Assembly (NCBI GenBank): GCA_013388545.1 | Contig: JACAFB010000037.1 | Location: 1 to 64,000 of the forward strand | Length of the DNA: 64,000 nucleotides | Reading direction: 5' to 3' | DNA from: Ignavibacteriaceae bacterium | GTDB taxonomy: Bacteria > Bacteroidota > Ignavibacteria > Ignavibacteriales > Ignavibacteriaceae | Shown here: piece by piece, positions 53,727 to 62,314 of the stretch | Numbering within the stretch: the first letter of the stretch is position 1 | Layout: the number at the start of each line of letters is the position of its first letter | Notes under the pieces: generated by a model | Database searches by the model: none | Told to the model about the DNA's origin: nothing | The model's input: the letters and a program-made list of their open reading frames with translations, nothing else | Program-made: the position numbers and the translations under genes

Positions 53727-53869
53727 ATAAGTCTCCAATAAATAATTTTCTTTTACAGAAACTTAATAATAATAAAAGGAATTTTCCCTGTTGAAAAAAT
53801 TTCGCTCAATATGTTTTACTCATACCAATTTTCATTAAGTTTGATAAAACAAACTCTAAAGGTATTAAG

Positions 53870-55327
53870 ATGCAAACCGGTAGTTTGGTCAAATCGATAA
53901 AATTCATGTTTATACTTTTTTCAGCATTCTTCATAATTATAAATCACTCTTTTTCATATTCAATAATAAATCCAACAGATCCAGAAAAAGTAATTGGAAA
54001 CTGGCAGGGGAAACTCAACATTAGCACTTTTCAACTGCGCATTGTTTTCAGAATAAGTTTTGATTCAACTGGAAATTTAACCGGATTTATGGACAGCCCT
54101 GATCAGAGCGCAAAGGATATTCCGGTAAGTAATGTTGTTCTTTGGGATGACAGTGTTAAGTTCGAGGTTGCGCTGGTAAGCGGGTATTTTGCAGGTAAAC
54201 TGATTTCTGACAGCAGCAAAATTTCGGGTCAATGGTTTCAGATGGGAGCTGCATTTCCTTTAGTGCTTTCCAAAACCGATGAAGTCCCGCAATTGATTCG
54301 GCCTCAGGAACCAAAACCTCCTTTCCCTTATTCTGTTGAAGAAGTGAAATTCGAAAACCGGGTTGATGGAATTACGCTTGCCGGAACATTAACAAAACCA
54401 GAGAACGAAAAAAATCTTACCTGCGTTATTCTGATCAGCGGATCAGGTGGACAGAACAGAGACGAGGAGCTTCTGGGTCATAAACCTTTCCTCGTGCTTG
54501 CCGATCATTTAACCCGTAACGGAATTGCAGTACTTCGTTATGACGACAGAGGAATTGCCGAATCCACAGGAGATTATCAGTCAGCAACAACCAAAGACCT
54601 TGCACGCGATGTTATTGCTGCAATTGAATATCTAAAATCGCGAAATGATATAAATGAACTCAAGATTGGATTAATAGGCCATAGTGAAGGCGGTCTGATT
54701 GCTCCGATTGTTGCAAATCAAATTGAGGACTTGGCTTTTGTAGTGCTTATGGCCGGACCGGGCATGATGGGAAAGGATTTACTTCCGCTTCAGTCTGAAC
54801 TGATTTCAAAGTCTATGGGACTTAAGGAAGAGGAATATTCTAAAGATATTCAGACTGCAAAAAAGATGTATGAAATTGTTTTAAATGAAAAGGATTCAGT
54901 TCTTGCTGAAAAAAAATTGAAAGAGCTTTTTTATGAAAGTTATAGCGCTTCGCCGGACTCAGTAAAAACACAGCTCGGAAATCCGGAGGATTATTTTCTG
55001 AGACAGGTTAAAGTAATTCTTGGTTCCTGGTTCAAACACTTCCTTGCATACGATCCCTATCCTGCTTTAACAAAAATAAAATGCCCGGTTCTTGCCATAA
55101 ATGGTGAAAAAGATGTTCAGGTTCCTCCAAAAGAAAATCTTTCATTGATCAAAAAAGCTTTAATTGAAGGCGGAAACAATAATTATAAAATTGTTGAGCT
55201 GGAAGGATTAAATCATCTGTTTCAGACGGCAGTAACAGGGGCACCCACTGAATATTCAATGATTGAAGAAACAATGTCTCCAACAGCTTTAGTTACAATT
55301 TCAGATTGGATCAAATCACTCAAATAA
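53870..55327 (+). CDS. Exported alpha/beta hydrolase with N-terminal beta domain
   Basis: 485 residues. N-terminal hydrophobic signal segment (MQTGSLVKSIKFMFILFSAF), a lipocalin-like beta domain (about 40-150: NWQGKLNISTFQLRIVFRISFDSTGNLTGFMDS), then an alpha/beta hydrolase: nucleophile Ser in IGHSEGGLIAP, acid in NGEKDVQVPP, His in LEGLNHLFQ. It resembles S9-like serine hydrolases of Bacteroidota; substrate unknown. A 20-nt gap leads into the DNA alkylation repair gene. Confidence 0.85.
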   Translation: MQTGSLVKSIKFMFILFSAFFIIINHSFSYSIINPTDPEKVIGNWQGKLNISTFQLRIVFRISFDSTGNLTGFMDSPDQSAKDIPVSNVVLWDDSVKFEVALVSGYFAGKLISDSSKISGQWFQMGAAFPLVLSKTDEVPQLIRPQEPKPPFPYSVEEVKFENRVDGITLAGTLTKPENEKNLTCVILISGSGGQNRDEELLGHKPFLVLADHLTRNGIAVLRYDDRGIAESTGDYQSATTKDLARDVIAAIEYLKSRNDINELKIGLIGHSEGGLIAPIVANQIEDLAFVVLMAGPGMMGKDLLPLQSELISKSMGLKEEEYSKDIQTAKKMYEIVLNEKDSVLAEKKLKELFYESYSASPDSVKTQLGNPEDYFLRQVKVILGSWFKHFLAYDPYPALTKIKCPVLAINGEKDVQVPPKENLSLIKKALIEGGNNNYKIVELEGLNHLFQTAVTGAPTEYSMIEETMSPTALVTISDWIKSLK

Positions 55328-55346
55328 TCCGGAGAGAGCTGATAAT

Positions 55347-56078
55347 ATGACTTTCAAGCAGATAAAAGAAAAGGTTAATAGTCTTTCTGATCCTGATCAG
55401 GCAGAGATTCTTCAGAGATTCTTTAAAACCGGCAGGGGAGAATACGGCGAGGGGGATGTATTTGCCGGAATTAAACTTCCTGTTCAAAGAAAAATTGCAA
55501 AAGAAAATTCAGAAACTCCAATTAGTGAATTAAAAAAAATGCTTCTCTCGCCTGTTCACGAAATACGAATGATCGCTTTGATCATTCTCACAAACAGATT
55601 TGCCAGAGCAGACGAAGTAAATAAGAAGATAATATTCGATTTTTACATTGAAAACCGTGAAAAAATAAATAACTGGGATCTCGTTGATATCAGCGCCCCA
55701 AAGATTCCCGGAGAATTTCTTTTCGATAAAGACAAGAAAATTCTTTATGATTTTGCACGTTCAAAAAATATCTGGGAACGCAGAATAGCAATTATTTCAA
55801 CATTTGGTTTTATACGAAAGAACCATTTTGAAGACACCATTCAAATCAGCAAAATTCTTTTAAAAGACAAAGAAGACCTTATTCACAAAGCCGTAGGATG
55901 GATGTTAAGAGAAACAGGTAAAAGAAACTTAAGAACACTTGAGCTATTCCTGAAGGAATATTACAAAACGATGCCTCGCACAATGCTCAGATATGCAATC
56001 GAAAAGTTTCCTGAGCATAAAAGACAAAATTATTTGAAAGGGAAAATTCAGAATAAAATTAAAACGCAGCATAAATAA
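55347..56078 (+). CDS. DNA alkylation repair protein, AlkD family
   Basis: 243 residues made of HEAT-like helical repeats. FFKTGRGEYGEGDVFAGIKLPVQRKIAKE, WDLVDISAPKIPG and KAVGWMLRETGKR are conserved in AlkD, which removes N3- and N7-alkylated purines by DNA glycosylase action. Start ATG has GGAGAG upstream. It is downstream of the alpha/beta hydrolase gene but functionally unrelated. Confidence 0.9.
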   Translation: MTFKQIKEKVNSLSDPDQAEILQRFFKTGRGEYGEGDVFAGIKLPVQRKIAKENSETPISELKKMLLSPVHEIRMIALIILTNRFARADEVNKKIIFDFYIENREKINNWDLVDISAPKIPGEFLFDKDKKILYDFARSKNIWERRIAIISTFGFIRKNHFEDTIQISKILLKDKEDLIHKAVGWMLRETGKRNLRTLELFLKEYYKTMPRTMLRYAIEKFPEHKRQNYLKGKIQNKIKTQHK

Positions 56079-56158
56079 AAAGATATTGGCATTTCGTTTG
56101 GCAAGTGTTATTTTAAAACGAAATTTCTAAAACATTATGCTAAATTATTTCAGGAAGA

Positions 56159-56560
56159 ATGTTGGTGAAAATATATAGAATTTCATCGGGTACAGCCTGG
56201 GAAGAAGTTGTTGGCTACTCTCGTGCAATAAGAGTTGGTGACATTATCGAAGTATCCGGAACTGCTGCTGTTGACGGCGATAAAGTTATCAGCCCTAATA
56301 ATTTTTATGAACAAACCAGGTTCATTCTGAATAAAATTGACAAGGCATTGAAAGATACAGGGTCAGGTATTGAGGATGTTGTCCGAACCAGAATTTATAT
56401 AACCGACATTGCGCAGTGGAAGGAAGTTGGCCGCGCTCATATGGAATTTTTCTCTCAAATAAAACCTGCAGCTACAATGGTTGAAGTAAAATCATTAATT
56501 AAGGAAGGACTTGTAGTTGAAATTGAAGCTACGGCTGTGGTCAGAAACAAGGAAAATTAG
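56159..56560 (+). CDS. Rid family protein (RidA-like)
   Basis: 133 residues of the YjgF/YER057c/UK114 fold. VGYSRAIRVGDIIEVSGTAA starts the core, and VVRTRIYITDIAQW and KPAATMVEVKSLIKEGLVVEIEATAV are conserved; the Arg-containing VRTRIYITD corresponds to the catalytic-site segment of RidA, though it belongs to a divergent Rid subgroup. RidA hydrolyses reactive enamines/imines; the activity of this subgroup is not known. Confidence 0.85.
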   Translation: MLVKIYRISSGTAWEEVVGYSRAIRVGDIIEVSGTAAVDGDKVISPNNFYEQTRFILNKIDKALKDTGSGIEDVVRTRIYITDIAQWKEVGRAHMEFFSQIKPAATMVEVKSLIKEGLVVEIEATAVVRNKEN

Positions 56561-56689
56561 TTGGGCATTCAAAATATTTCTTATTTATCAGGAATCATCC
56601 GTAAAATTCTAACCCAATCTTTTTAAATAAAATCTCTTCAGTGTTAAATTAACAATCCAGGAAACTTTTTGTTATTTACTTAAAACAAT

Positions 56690-59164
56690 ATGAAAACTAA
56701 AAACAATTCGATCTTTTTTACAGATAAAGAAAAACCTGAGGGTTATTCTCTTTCTAATCAATTTGCTGAACATATGGAGTTTAACCTTGTTAAAGACAGA
56801 ATTACTGCAACAGGCGAAGATGCATATTTTGCGCTTTCCCTTTCATTGAGAGACAGGCTTGTTAAAAACTGGCTGAGAACTCAACGCAAATATTTTGAGA
56901 AAGATGTTAAACGTGTTTACTACTTATCCCTCGAATTTCTGATGGGCAGGCTTCTTGGGAATGCATTGATTAACATGGATTTTTATCAGCAGTGCTATGA
57001 AATCTTAAGAGAAGACGGCTACAGTCTTGAGGACATCCGGGATTATGAAAACGAAATGGGTTTGGGAAACGGAGGCCTGGGAAGGCTTGCGGCTTGCTAC
57101 CTTGATTCAATGGCTACACTCGAACTTCCGGCTTTCGGTTACGGGATAAGGTACGAGTACGGAATTTTTGAACAGGATATTGAAAACGGATACCAGGTTG
57201 AAAAAGCAGATTATTGGCTTGATGCGGGTAATCCATGGGATATTCTCCGAAGAAAATTAAAATACAGGGTTAAATTTTACGGCAGAGTTGAACAGCAAAT
57301 GGATGAAAACGGCGAGCTTCAGTTTAAGTGGGTAGATACTGAAGATGTGCTTGCTGTTGCTTATGATGTCCCCATTCCCGGTTATAAAAATTCTACAGTA
57401 AATAACCTGCGGCTTTGGTCTGCAAGGGCAACGAGTGATTTCAACTTTAAAGATTTCGACCGCGGTGATTACCTTGCCGCTGTTGAGAGAAAAAATAACT
57501 CTGAAATTATTTCAAAAGTTCTATATCCTAATGATACAATTGTTGAAGGTAAGTTTCTCCGGCTTAAACAGCAGTATTTTTTCGTTTCCGCAACCTTGCA
57601 GGATATTATAAGAAAATACAAAATAAATCATGACAACTACAGAAAGTTCGCAGAAAAGACCACCATTCAGTTAAACGACACTCATCCAGTAGTTGCAATA
57701 CCGGAATTAATGCGAATCTTAATCGACGATGAAAAGATGGGCTGGAATGATGCCTGGGAAATCACTAAAAAAACTTTTGCTTACACCAATCATACAGTTG
57801 TTCCCGAAGCGCTTGAAGAATGGCCGGTGAAAATTTTTGGCGAACTGCTTCCAAGACACCTGCAAATTGTTTACGAGATTGACCGGCGGATACGGGAAGA
57901 AATAAAAGAAAGCTATTCTACTGATTCGGATGTTATAGCACAGATGGCAATCATTGATGAACGTGGAGAAAAAAGAATTCGGATGGCAAATCTTGCCATC
58001 GTTGGCAGCTACAAAGTTAATGGTGTTGCACAACTTCACACTGAAATTCTGAAAAATGTTATCTTCACTCATTTTCACAAACTGTATCCTGATAAGTTTG
58101 TAAATGTAACTAACGGAATTACTCCACGCCGCTGGTTAAAAACCGCTAATCCAATTTTATCTGAGATCATCACAGAAAAAATAGGCGATCGATGGGTGCG
58201 CAACCTTGACGAATTAAGAAAGATTGAACAATTCACTGATGATCCTGATTTCAGAGAAAACTGGCGAAATGCTAAATGGTTAAGTAAAAAACTTTTAATC
58301 GATTATATCGAGAAAGAACATTCGATAAAGGTGAATCCCGAATCGATTTTTGATGTTCAAATTAAAAGATTTCACGAGTACAAGCGTCAACTGCTGAATG
58401 TTCTTCATGTCATTACCCTTTACAACAGGATAAAAGCAAACCCCCGTGAATCAATCGTTCCACGAACAGTAATATTCAGCGGGAAAGCGGCACCTGCTTA
58501 TTTTATGGCTAAGCTTGTTATTAAACTTATTAACAACGTTGCAGATGTGGTTAATAAAGATCCTGATATCGGCGATAAACTGAAAGTATTATTCCTTAAA
58601 AATTATTCTGTTACCCTTGCCGAAATTATTATTCCGGCTGCTGATCTTTCAGAACAAATATCTGTTGCAGGACTCGAAGCTTCGGGAACGGGAAACATGA
58701 AATTTGCTCTGAATGGTGCATTAACCATCGGGACAATGGATGGAGCGAATGTTGAAATTCGGCAGGAAGTCGGTGATGAAAATATTTTTATTTTCGGGCT
58801 GCTTGCTGATGAAGTTAGAAGCTTAAAACAAAAAGGATATAGACCCAAAGAATATTACCAGAATAATCCTTCGCTTAAAAAAGTAATTGATATGATCAGC
58901 TCCAATTATTTCAGTAAAAAAGAGCACGGCATTTTCAATCCAATCATCGAAAGTCTGATGAATGTAGATTATTATTGCTTATTTGCAGATTATCAGTCCT
59001 ACATCGATAAGCAGGAAGAGGTAAGCAATTTATATCTAAACATCGATGAATGGACAAAGAAATCAATAATTAACGTAGCCCGAATAGGAAAATTTTCCAG
59101 TGATAGATCAATTAAAGAGTATGCAGAAAAAATCTGGAAAGTTAAACCTTGTAAAATAGATTAG
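56690..59164 (+). CDS. glgP: Glycogen phosphorylase
   Basis: 824 residues, GT35 family. It releases glucose 1-phosphate from glycogen or maltodextrin. YYLSLEFLMGRLLGNAL, NGGLGRLAACYLDSMATL and the PLP-binding EASGTGNMKFALNGALTIGTMDGANVE near 675-700 are all present. It is full length, close to the standard bacterial/eukaryotic form. No other glycogen genes are next to it. Confidence 0.95.
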   Translation: MKTKNNSIFFTDKEKPEGYSLSNQFAEHMEFNLVKDRITATGEDAYFALSLSLRDRLVKNWLRTQRKYFEKDVKRVYYLSLEFLMGRLLGNALINMDFYQQCYEILREDGYSLEDIRDYENEMGLGNGGLGRLAACYLDSMATLELPAFGYGIRYEYGIFEQDIENGYQVEKADYWLDAGNPWDILRRKLKYRVKFYGRVEQQMDENGELQFKWVDTEDVLAVAYDVPIPGYKNSTVNNLRLWSARATSDFNFKDFDRGDYLAAVERKNNSEIISKVLYPNDTIVEGKFLRLKQQYFFVSATLQDIIRKYKINHDNYRKFAEKTTIQLNDTHPVVAIPELMRILIDDEKMGWNDAWEITKKTFAYTNHTVVPEALEEWPVKIFGELLPRHLQIVYEIDRRIREEIKESYSTDSDVIAQMAIIDERGEKRIRMANLAIVGSYKVNGVAQLHTEILKNVIFTHFHKLYPDKFVNVTNGITPRRWLKTANPILSEIITEKIGDRWVRNLDELRKIEQFTDDPDFRENWRNAKWLSKKLLIDYIEKEHSIKVNPESIFDVQIKRFHEYKRQLLNVLHVITLYNRIKANPRESIVPRTVIFSGKAAPAYFMAKLVIKLINNVADVVNKDPDIGDKLKVLFLKNYSVTLAEIIIPAADLSEQISVAGLEASGTGNMKFALNGALTIGTMDGANVEIRQEVGDENIFIFGLLADEVRSLKQKGYRPKEYYQNNPSLKKVIDMISSNYFSKKEHGIFNPIIESLMNVDYYCLFADYQSYIDKQEEVSNLYLNIDEWTKKSIINVARIGKFSSDRSIKEYAEKIWKVKPCKID

Positions 59165-59200
59165 TAAATTTTCCCATTAAAAAACGACGTTTGATAGCAA

Positions 59201-59692
59201 ATGAATTCTTTATTGCCTGAAGAAACAAAAATCGGTCATATACATTTAACTGTTGCAGACCTTGACCGTTCATTAAAGTTCTACAGAGATCTATTAGGTT
59301 TTCAGATAACACAGTGGTACGGAGACTCTGCTGTTTTCTTATCTATTGGCGGTTATCATCATCACATCGGATTAAATACCTGGGCAGGAAAAGATGCAGT
59401 TCCACCTCCTTCCGGTCATACCGGGCTCTACCACTTCGGAATTCTGCTTCCATCACGAAAAGACCTTGCCAGACTTGTAAAACGTCTTTATGAAATTAAC
59501 TATCCTATAACCGGCGCGTCTGATCACGGCGTTTCAGAATCTATTTACCTGACTGATCCTGACGGCAATGGTGTTGAAATTTACTCCGACAGACCTGTAA
59601 GTGATTGGCCAATTGATTCCCATGGCCATCTTCAGATGAGCACCAAACATCTCGATCTTCTAAATTTACTTTCAGAACTTGATAGTGAATAA
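59201..59692 (+). CDS. VOC family protein, extradiol dioxygenase-like
   Basis: 163 residues. GHIHLTVADLDRSLKFYRDLLGFQI, HHHIGLNTWAGKDAVPPPSGHTGLYHFGILLP and VSESIYLTDPDGNGVEIYSDRP are the usual metal-binding and strand segments of CatE-like VOC proteins (His, His, Glu). The substrate is not evident. Its 3' end overlaps the start of the following lipoprotein gene. Confidence 0.85.
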   Translation: MNSLLPEETKIGHIHLTVADLDRSLKFYRDLLGFQITQWYGDSAVFLSIGGYHHHIGLNTWAGKDAVPPPSGHTGLYHFGILLPSRKDLARLVKRLYEINYPITGASDHGVSESIYLTDPDGNGVEIYSDRPVSDWPIDSHGHLQMSTKHLDLLNLLSELDSE

Positions 59693-60824
59693 ATTTTTAT
59701 TTGTCTTCATCATTTTGATTTTTCTTTTAAGTGGATGTTATTCCAATCCCGGGAAAACGGATTCAGATTTTTCCTTGTCAGCCCCTGTTAATTTCAAAAA
59801 TAATTTTTACAAAAGATTACAAGGAGAAATTGATGGGAATCATCTGGTTATGAATTTATTCAAGGACGGCGTAAATCTTAAAGGAAATTATTATTCAGAA
59901 GAAGGTGAACTCATAAATATTTGTAAACCAAGCTGGATTGATTCTGCAGGCAATATTACAATTACCGCCGGTGGTGATCAAATTGATGAAGCCGGGAACC
60001 TGGTCTACAAAGGAATATTTTCTGGACGGTTTGTTGACTCATCTACTGTCTTGGGAAAATGGAAACAGAATAAAAAAGATAAAGGAATAGATTTTATACT
60101 TAAAGAACTTTACCCGCAGGGAAGCTTATCTTTTACTTTTAAGAGCGGACAGTACAATTACAAAAAACTAGCTAAGATAGAAATTGAGTATCCTTTTTTA
60201 GAAAGCGTTCTCCAAAGCTCTGCTAATGATTCTATTAATAAATTCCTTTCTACGGTTAAACTTGATAATGGTAGTGAACTTAATTTTTCAGACATTGATA
60301 AATCAATCAATGAATTTGTGCTTAAATACCAGAATGAAGTTGAAAAGTTCGCTTCGGTTACCGGAAGAAGATATTACGAATCACAATTTAAAGGCTCTAT
60401 CCTCTTCAATTCCGAAGGAATAATTTCTTTTGAGAAGAAATATTTAATTTATAAAGGCGATGCATACGGTTACACATTAACCACTTTGAGAAGCTATTCA
60501 ATCGCAACCGGACAGGAAATAAAACCTGATGATCTTTTAACCGGCAATTGGCAAACAATGCTTACAAAAATGGGCGAAGAAAAACTGAAACAAAAATTTA
60601 ACTTAACTCAAGGTGATAAATTATCTGACAACGGTTTCTTTGGATTTAAAGACGGATTTTTTCTTACCGGAAATTTTGCTGTTACATCCTCCGGTTTAAA
60701 GTTTATTTACTCTGAAAATGAAATAGCTCCAAAGTCCTTTGGAACGATTGAAATATTCTTCAGCTTCACTGAAATTGAAAGTTTAATCAGAGATGATAGC
60801 TTGCTTTCATTCGCTTTAGATTAG
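59679..60824 (+). CDS. Lipoprotein with DUF3298/DUF4163 (RsiV-like) domain
   Basis: About 381 residues. Signal segment ends in the lipobox LLSGC (Cys near 20), so it is a membrane-anchored lipoprotein. The C-terminal 230 residues (from FTFKSGQYNYKKLAKIEIEYPFLE; ending GTIEIFFSFTEIESLI) match the DUF4163-DUF3298 pattern found in RsiV-type anti-sigma factors and related lipoproteins. The N-terminal part (ALF-like KGNYYSEEGELIN) is beta-rich. Starts are TTG 59,679 or GTG 59,685; neither has a strong ribosome-binding site. No sigma-factor gene is nearby, so a regulatory role is not supported. Confidence 0.8.
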   Translation: MIVNKFLFVFIILIFLLSGCYSNPGKTDSDFSLSAPVNFKNNFYKRLQGEIDGNHLVMNLFKDGVNLKGNYYSEEGELINICKPSWIDSAGNITITAGGDQIDEAGNLVYKGIFSGRFVDSSTVLGKWKQNKKDKGIDFILKELYPQGSLSFTFKSGQYNYKKLAKIEIEYPFLESVLQSSANDSINKFLSTVKLDNGSELNFSDIDKSINEFVLKYQNEVEKFASVTGRRYYESQFKGSILFNSEGIISFEKKYLIYKGDAYGYTLTTLRSYSIATGQEIKPDDLLTGNWQTMLTKMGEEKLKQKFNLTQGDKLSDNGFFGFKDGFFLTGNFAVTSSGLKFIYSENEIAPKSFGTIEIFFSFTEIESLIRDDSLLSFALD

Positions 60825-61388
60825 ACTGTTCTGGTTATTTGAATGAGCGAAACCAAAGCAAAGATATTTTATCACTTTCCGCTCTTTCAAATGATCAAGT
60901 TCGTACTTTGTTAATATCTGTTCTTCAGCAGTTAAAGATTTATCGCTATATAGATCAGCTGAGGATTTAAAAAGCACCAGTCCCTCTTCTTTAACAACCT
61001 TCAAAGCGTACTCATACATTGAGGTGTCGTCAGTTTTAAGATGAATTCTTCCCTCTCTTGCCAGAATGTTTTTATAAATTTGCAGGAAGCGCGGATGTAC
61101 AATTCTTTTTTTAATGCTGTTGGGTCGGGGATATGGGTGCGGAAAGGGTATCCAAACATCACTTATCTGCCAGTCACTGAGCAAATGTAAAGTTTTTTCA
61201 GCATAAGCAATCACAAATACTGCATTAGTAATATTTTCTGAGAGTGCTTTTTTTGCGCCGGTCCATATTCTTGAACCTTTAACATCAAAACCAACAAAAT
61301 TTCTCTGAGGATACATTTTAGAAAGATTAAGGGTATAGTCACCTGTGCCGCATCCTATTTCCACGGTTAAAGGATTTTTATTGCCCAA
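60816..61388 (-). CDS. trmB: tRNA (guanine-N7)-methyltransferase TrmB, start unresolved
   Basis: The core VEIGCGTGDYTLNLSKMYPQ, GFDVKGSRIW, ISDVWIPFPHPYPR and PRFLQIYKNILAREGRIHLKTDD identifies TrmB, which methylates G46 of tRNA. The 190 residues given here start at TTG and lack the usual N-terminal part. In the same frame, coding-like sequence (KLRTKGIKQKEVRELPNVFF and on to FLGNKNP) continues to 61,496, preceded by a TAG at 61,497-61,499 and, eight codons further, an in-frame ATG at 61,521-61,523. So either a nonsense codon interrupts the N-terminus or translation begins at a rare codon such as CTG (61,482-61,484) or ATT. Its end overlaps that of the convergent lipoprotein by 9 bp. Confidence 0.87.
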   Translation of the reverse strand: MGNKNPLTVEIGCGTGDYTLNLSKMYPQRNFVGFDVKGSRIWTGAKKALSENITNAVFVIAYAEKTLHLLSDWQISDVWIPFPHPYPRPNSIKKRIVHPRFLQIYKNILAREGRIHLKTDDTSMYEYALKVVKEEGLVLFKSSADLYSDKSLTAEEQILTKYELDHLKERKVIKYLCFGFAHSNNQNSLI

Positions 61389-61555
61389 AAATCTTTCCAG
61401 CTTACAGCTCAGGTTTTCACTTCTTCCAAAAAAAACATTCGGAAGCTCACGTACTTCTTTCTGCTTAATTCCTTTTGTTCTCAGTTTCTGATAATACTAT
61501 TGGAAAGTGGAATAATAATGCATACGGCAATTTGCAGCTGCCTGTAATAAGGGCA

Positions 61556-61601
61556 TGCCGGAACTGAAAATAAGAATCTTAAATACAAAACAGTTCCGGC
61601 A
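61556..61601. repeat. Inverted repeat between trmB and the 17-residue repeat protein gene
   Basis: TGCCGGAACTG and CAGTTCCGGCA are perfect 11-bp arms 24 nt apart. It lies just past the stop of the minus-strand repeat protein gene but lacks a following T run, so it may be an RNA-stability hairpin or weak terminator, or a binding site upstream of trmB. Confidence 0.5.
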
Positions 61602-61615
61602 AAATTGAACTTTTT

Positions 61616-62080
61616 TTAATCTTCAACTCCTGTATCTGGAATTGGATTAGTGTGAAGAATAGCCATCAAGTACATCATTACCGTTTCTGAAAGTTCACCG
61701 TTTCTGATGGTGTATTTCACATTGTAAGATGTCCCTTCACAAATCTGAGAGCCTCTTACGGTGTATAAAATATTATAAGTGGTTCCCTCACAATAAGTAT
61801 CACCGCGTTTAGTTAAAAGTACGTCATAAGTTTGCCCGGGACAAATAACATCATCTCTTCTGGTGAAAGCAACCTCATATGATGTGCCCTTGCATAGAGT
61901 CGCATTTCTGATTGTGTAAAGAACTTCCTTTGATTCACCGCGGTGGAAAATGGGATCTTCAATTGTGAATTCAATATCCTCGAAAGAAGTACCTTTATGA
62001 ATTGTTACCTGCGACAAAGTTACATTTGTTGAAGCTAAAAAAATGATGAATGCTGCAAAAAGGTAAGTTAATATTTTCAT
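61616..62080 (-). CDS. Secreted protein with six degenerate 17-residue repeats
   Basis: 154 residues. Signal peptide (MKILTYLFAAFIIFLASTN... ending TLSQ), then six units of about 17 residues of the form C-x-G-x-[ST]-Y-x-[VI]-x-[YL]-T-x-R-x3-[ILY]: HKGTSFEDIEFTIEDPIF, HRGESKEVLYTIRNATL, CKGTSYEVAFTRRDDVI, CPGQTYDVLLTKRGDTY, CEGTTYNILYTVRGSQI, CEGTSYNVKYTIRNGEL. The last four units begin with Cys. I recognise no family. The strand-turn pattern suggests a small repetitive beta structure. ATG has GCAGGAG upstream. It is divergent from the M6 protease. Confidence 0.75.
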   Translation of the reverse strand: MKILTYLFAAFIIFLASTNVTLSQVTIHKGTSFEDIEFTIEDPIFHRGESKEVLYTIRNATLCKGTSYEVAFTRRDDVICPGQTYDVLLTKRGDTYCEGTTYNILYTVRGSQICEGTSYNVKYTIRNGELSETVMMYLMAILHTNPIPDTGVED

Positions 62081-62314
62081 ACGCTCCTGCTCGTTGATGG
62101 TTAGAAAGTATTAATTACTCTTTAAAAATAATTCATTTGGAAAGAAAGAGAAACAAGAAAAACAGTTTGATTATCTTTTTTCCCGGAATCAATGAAAGCG
62201 CCCCGGCTATAAGTTTGAACTGTTAATTAAAGCTGATTTATAAGTTTCTTATTTAAACTTGATTTAGAAACTTTAATAATTCATTTTTGCACATTCAAAA
62301 AACAAGGAGATAAG

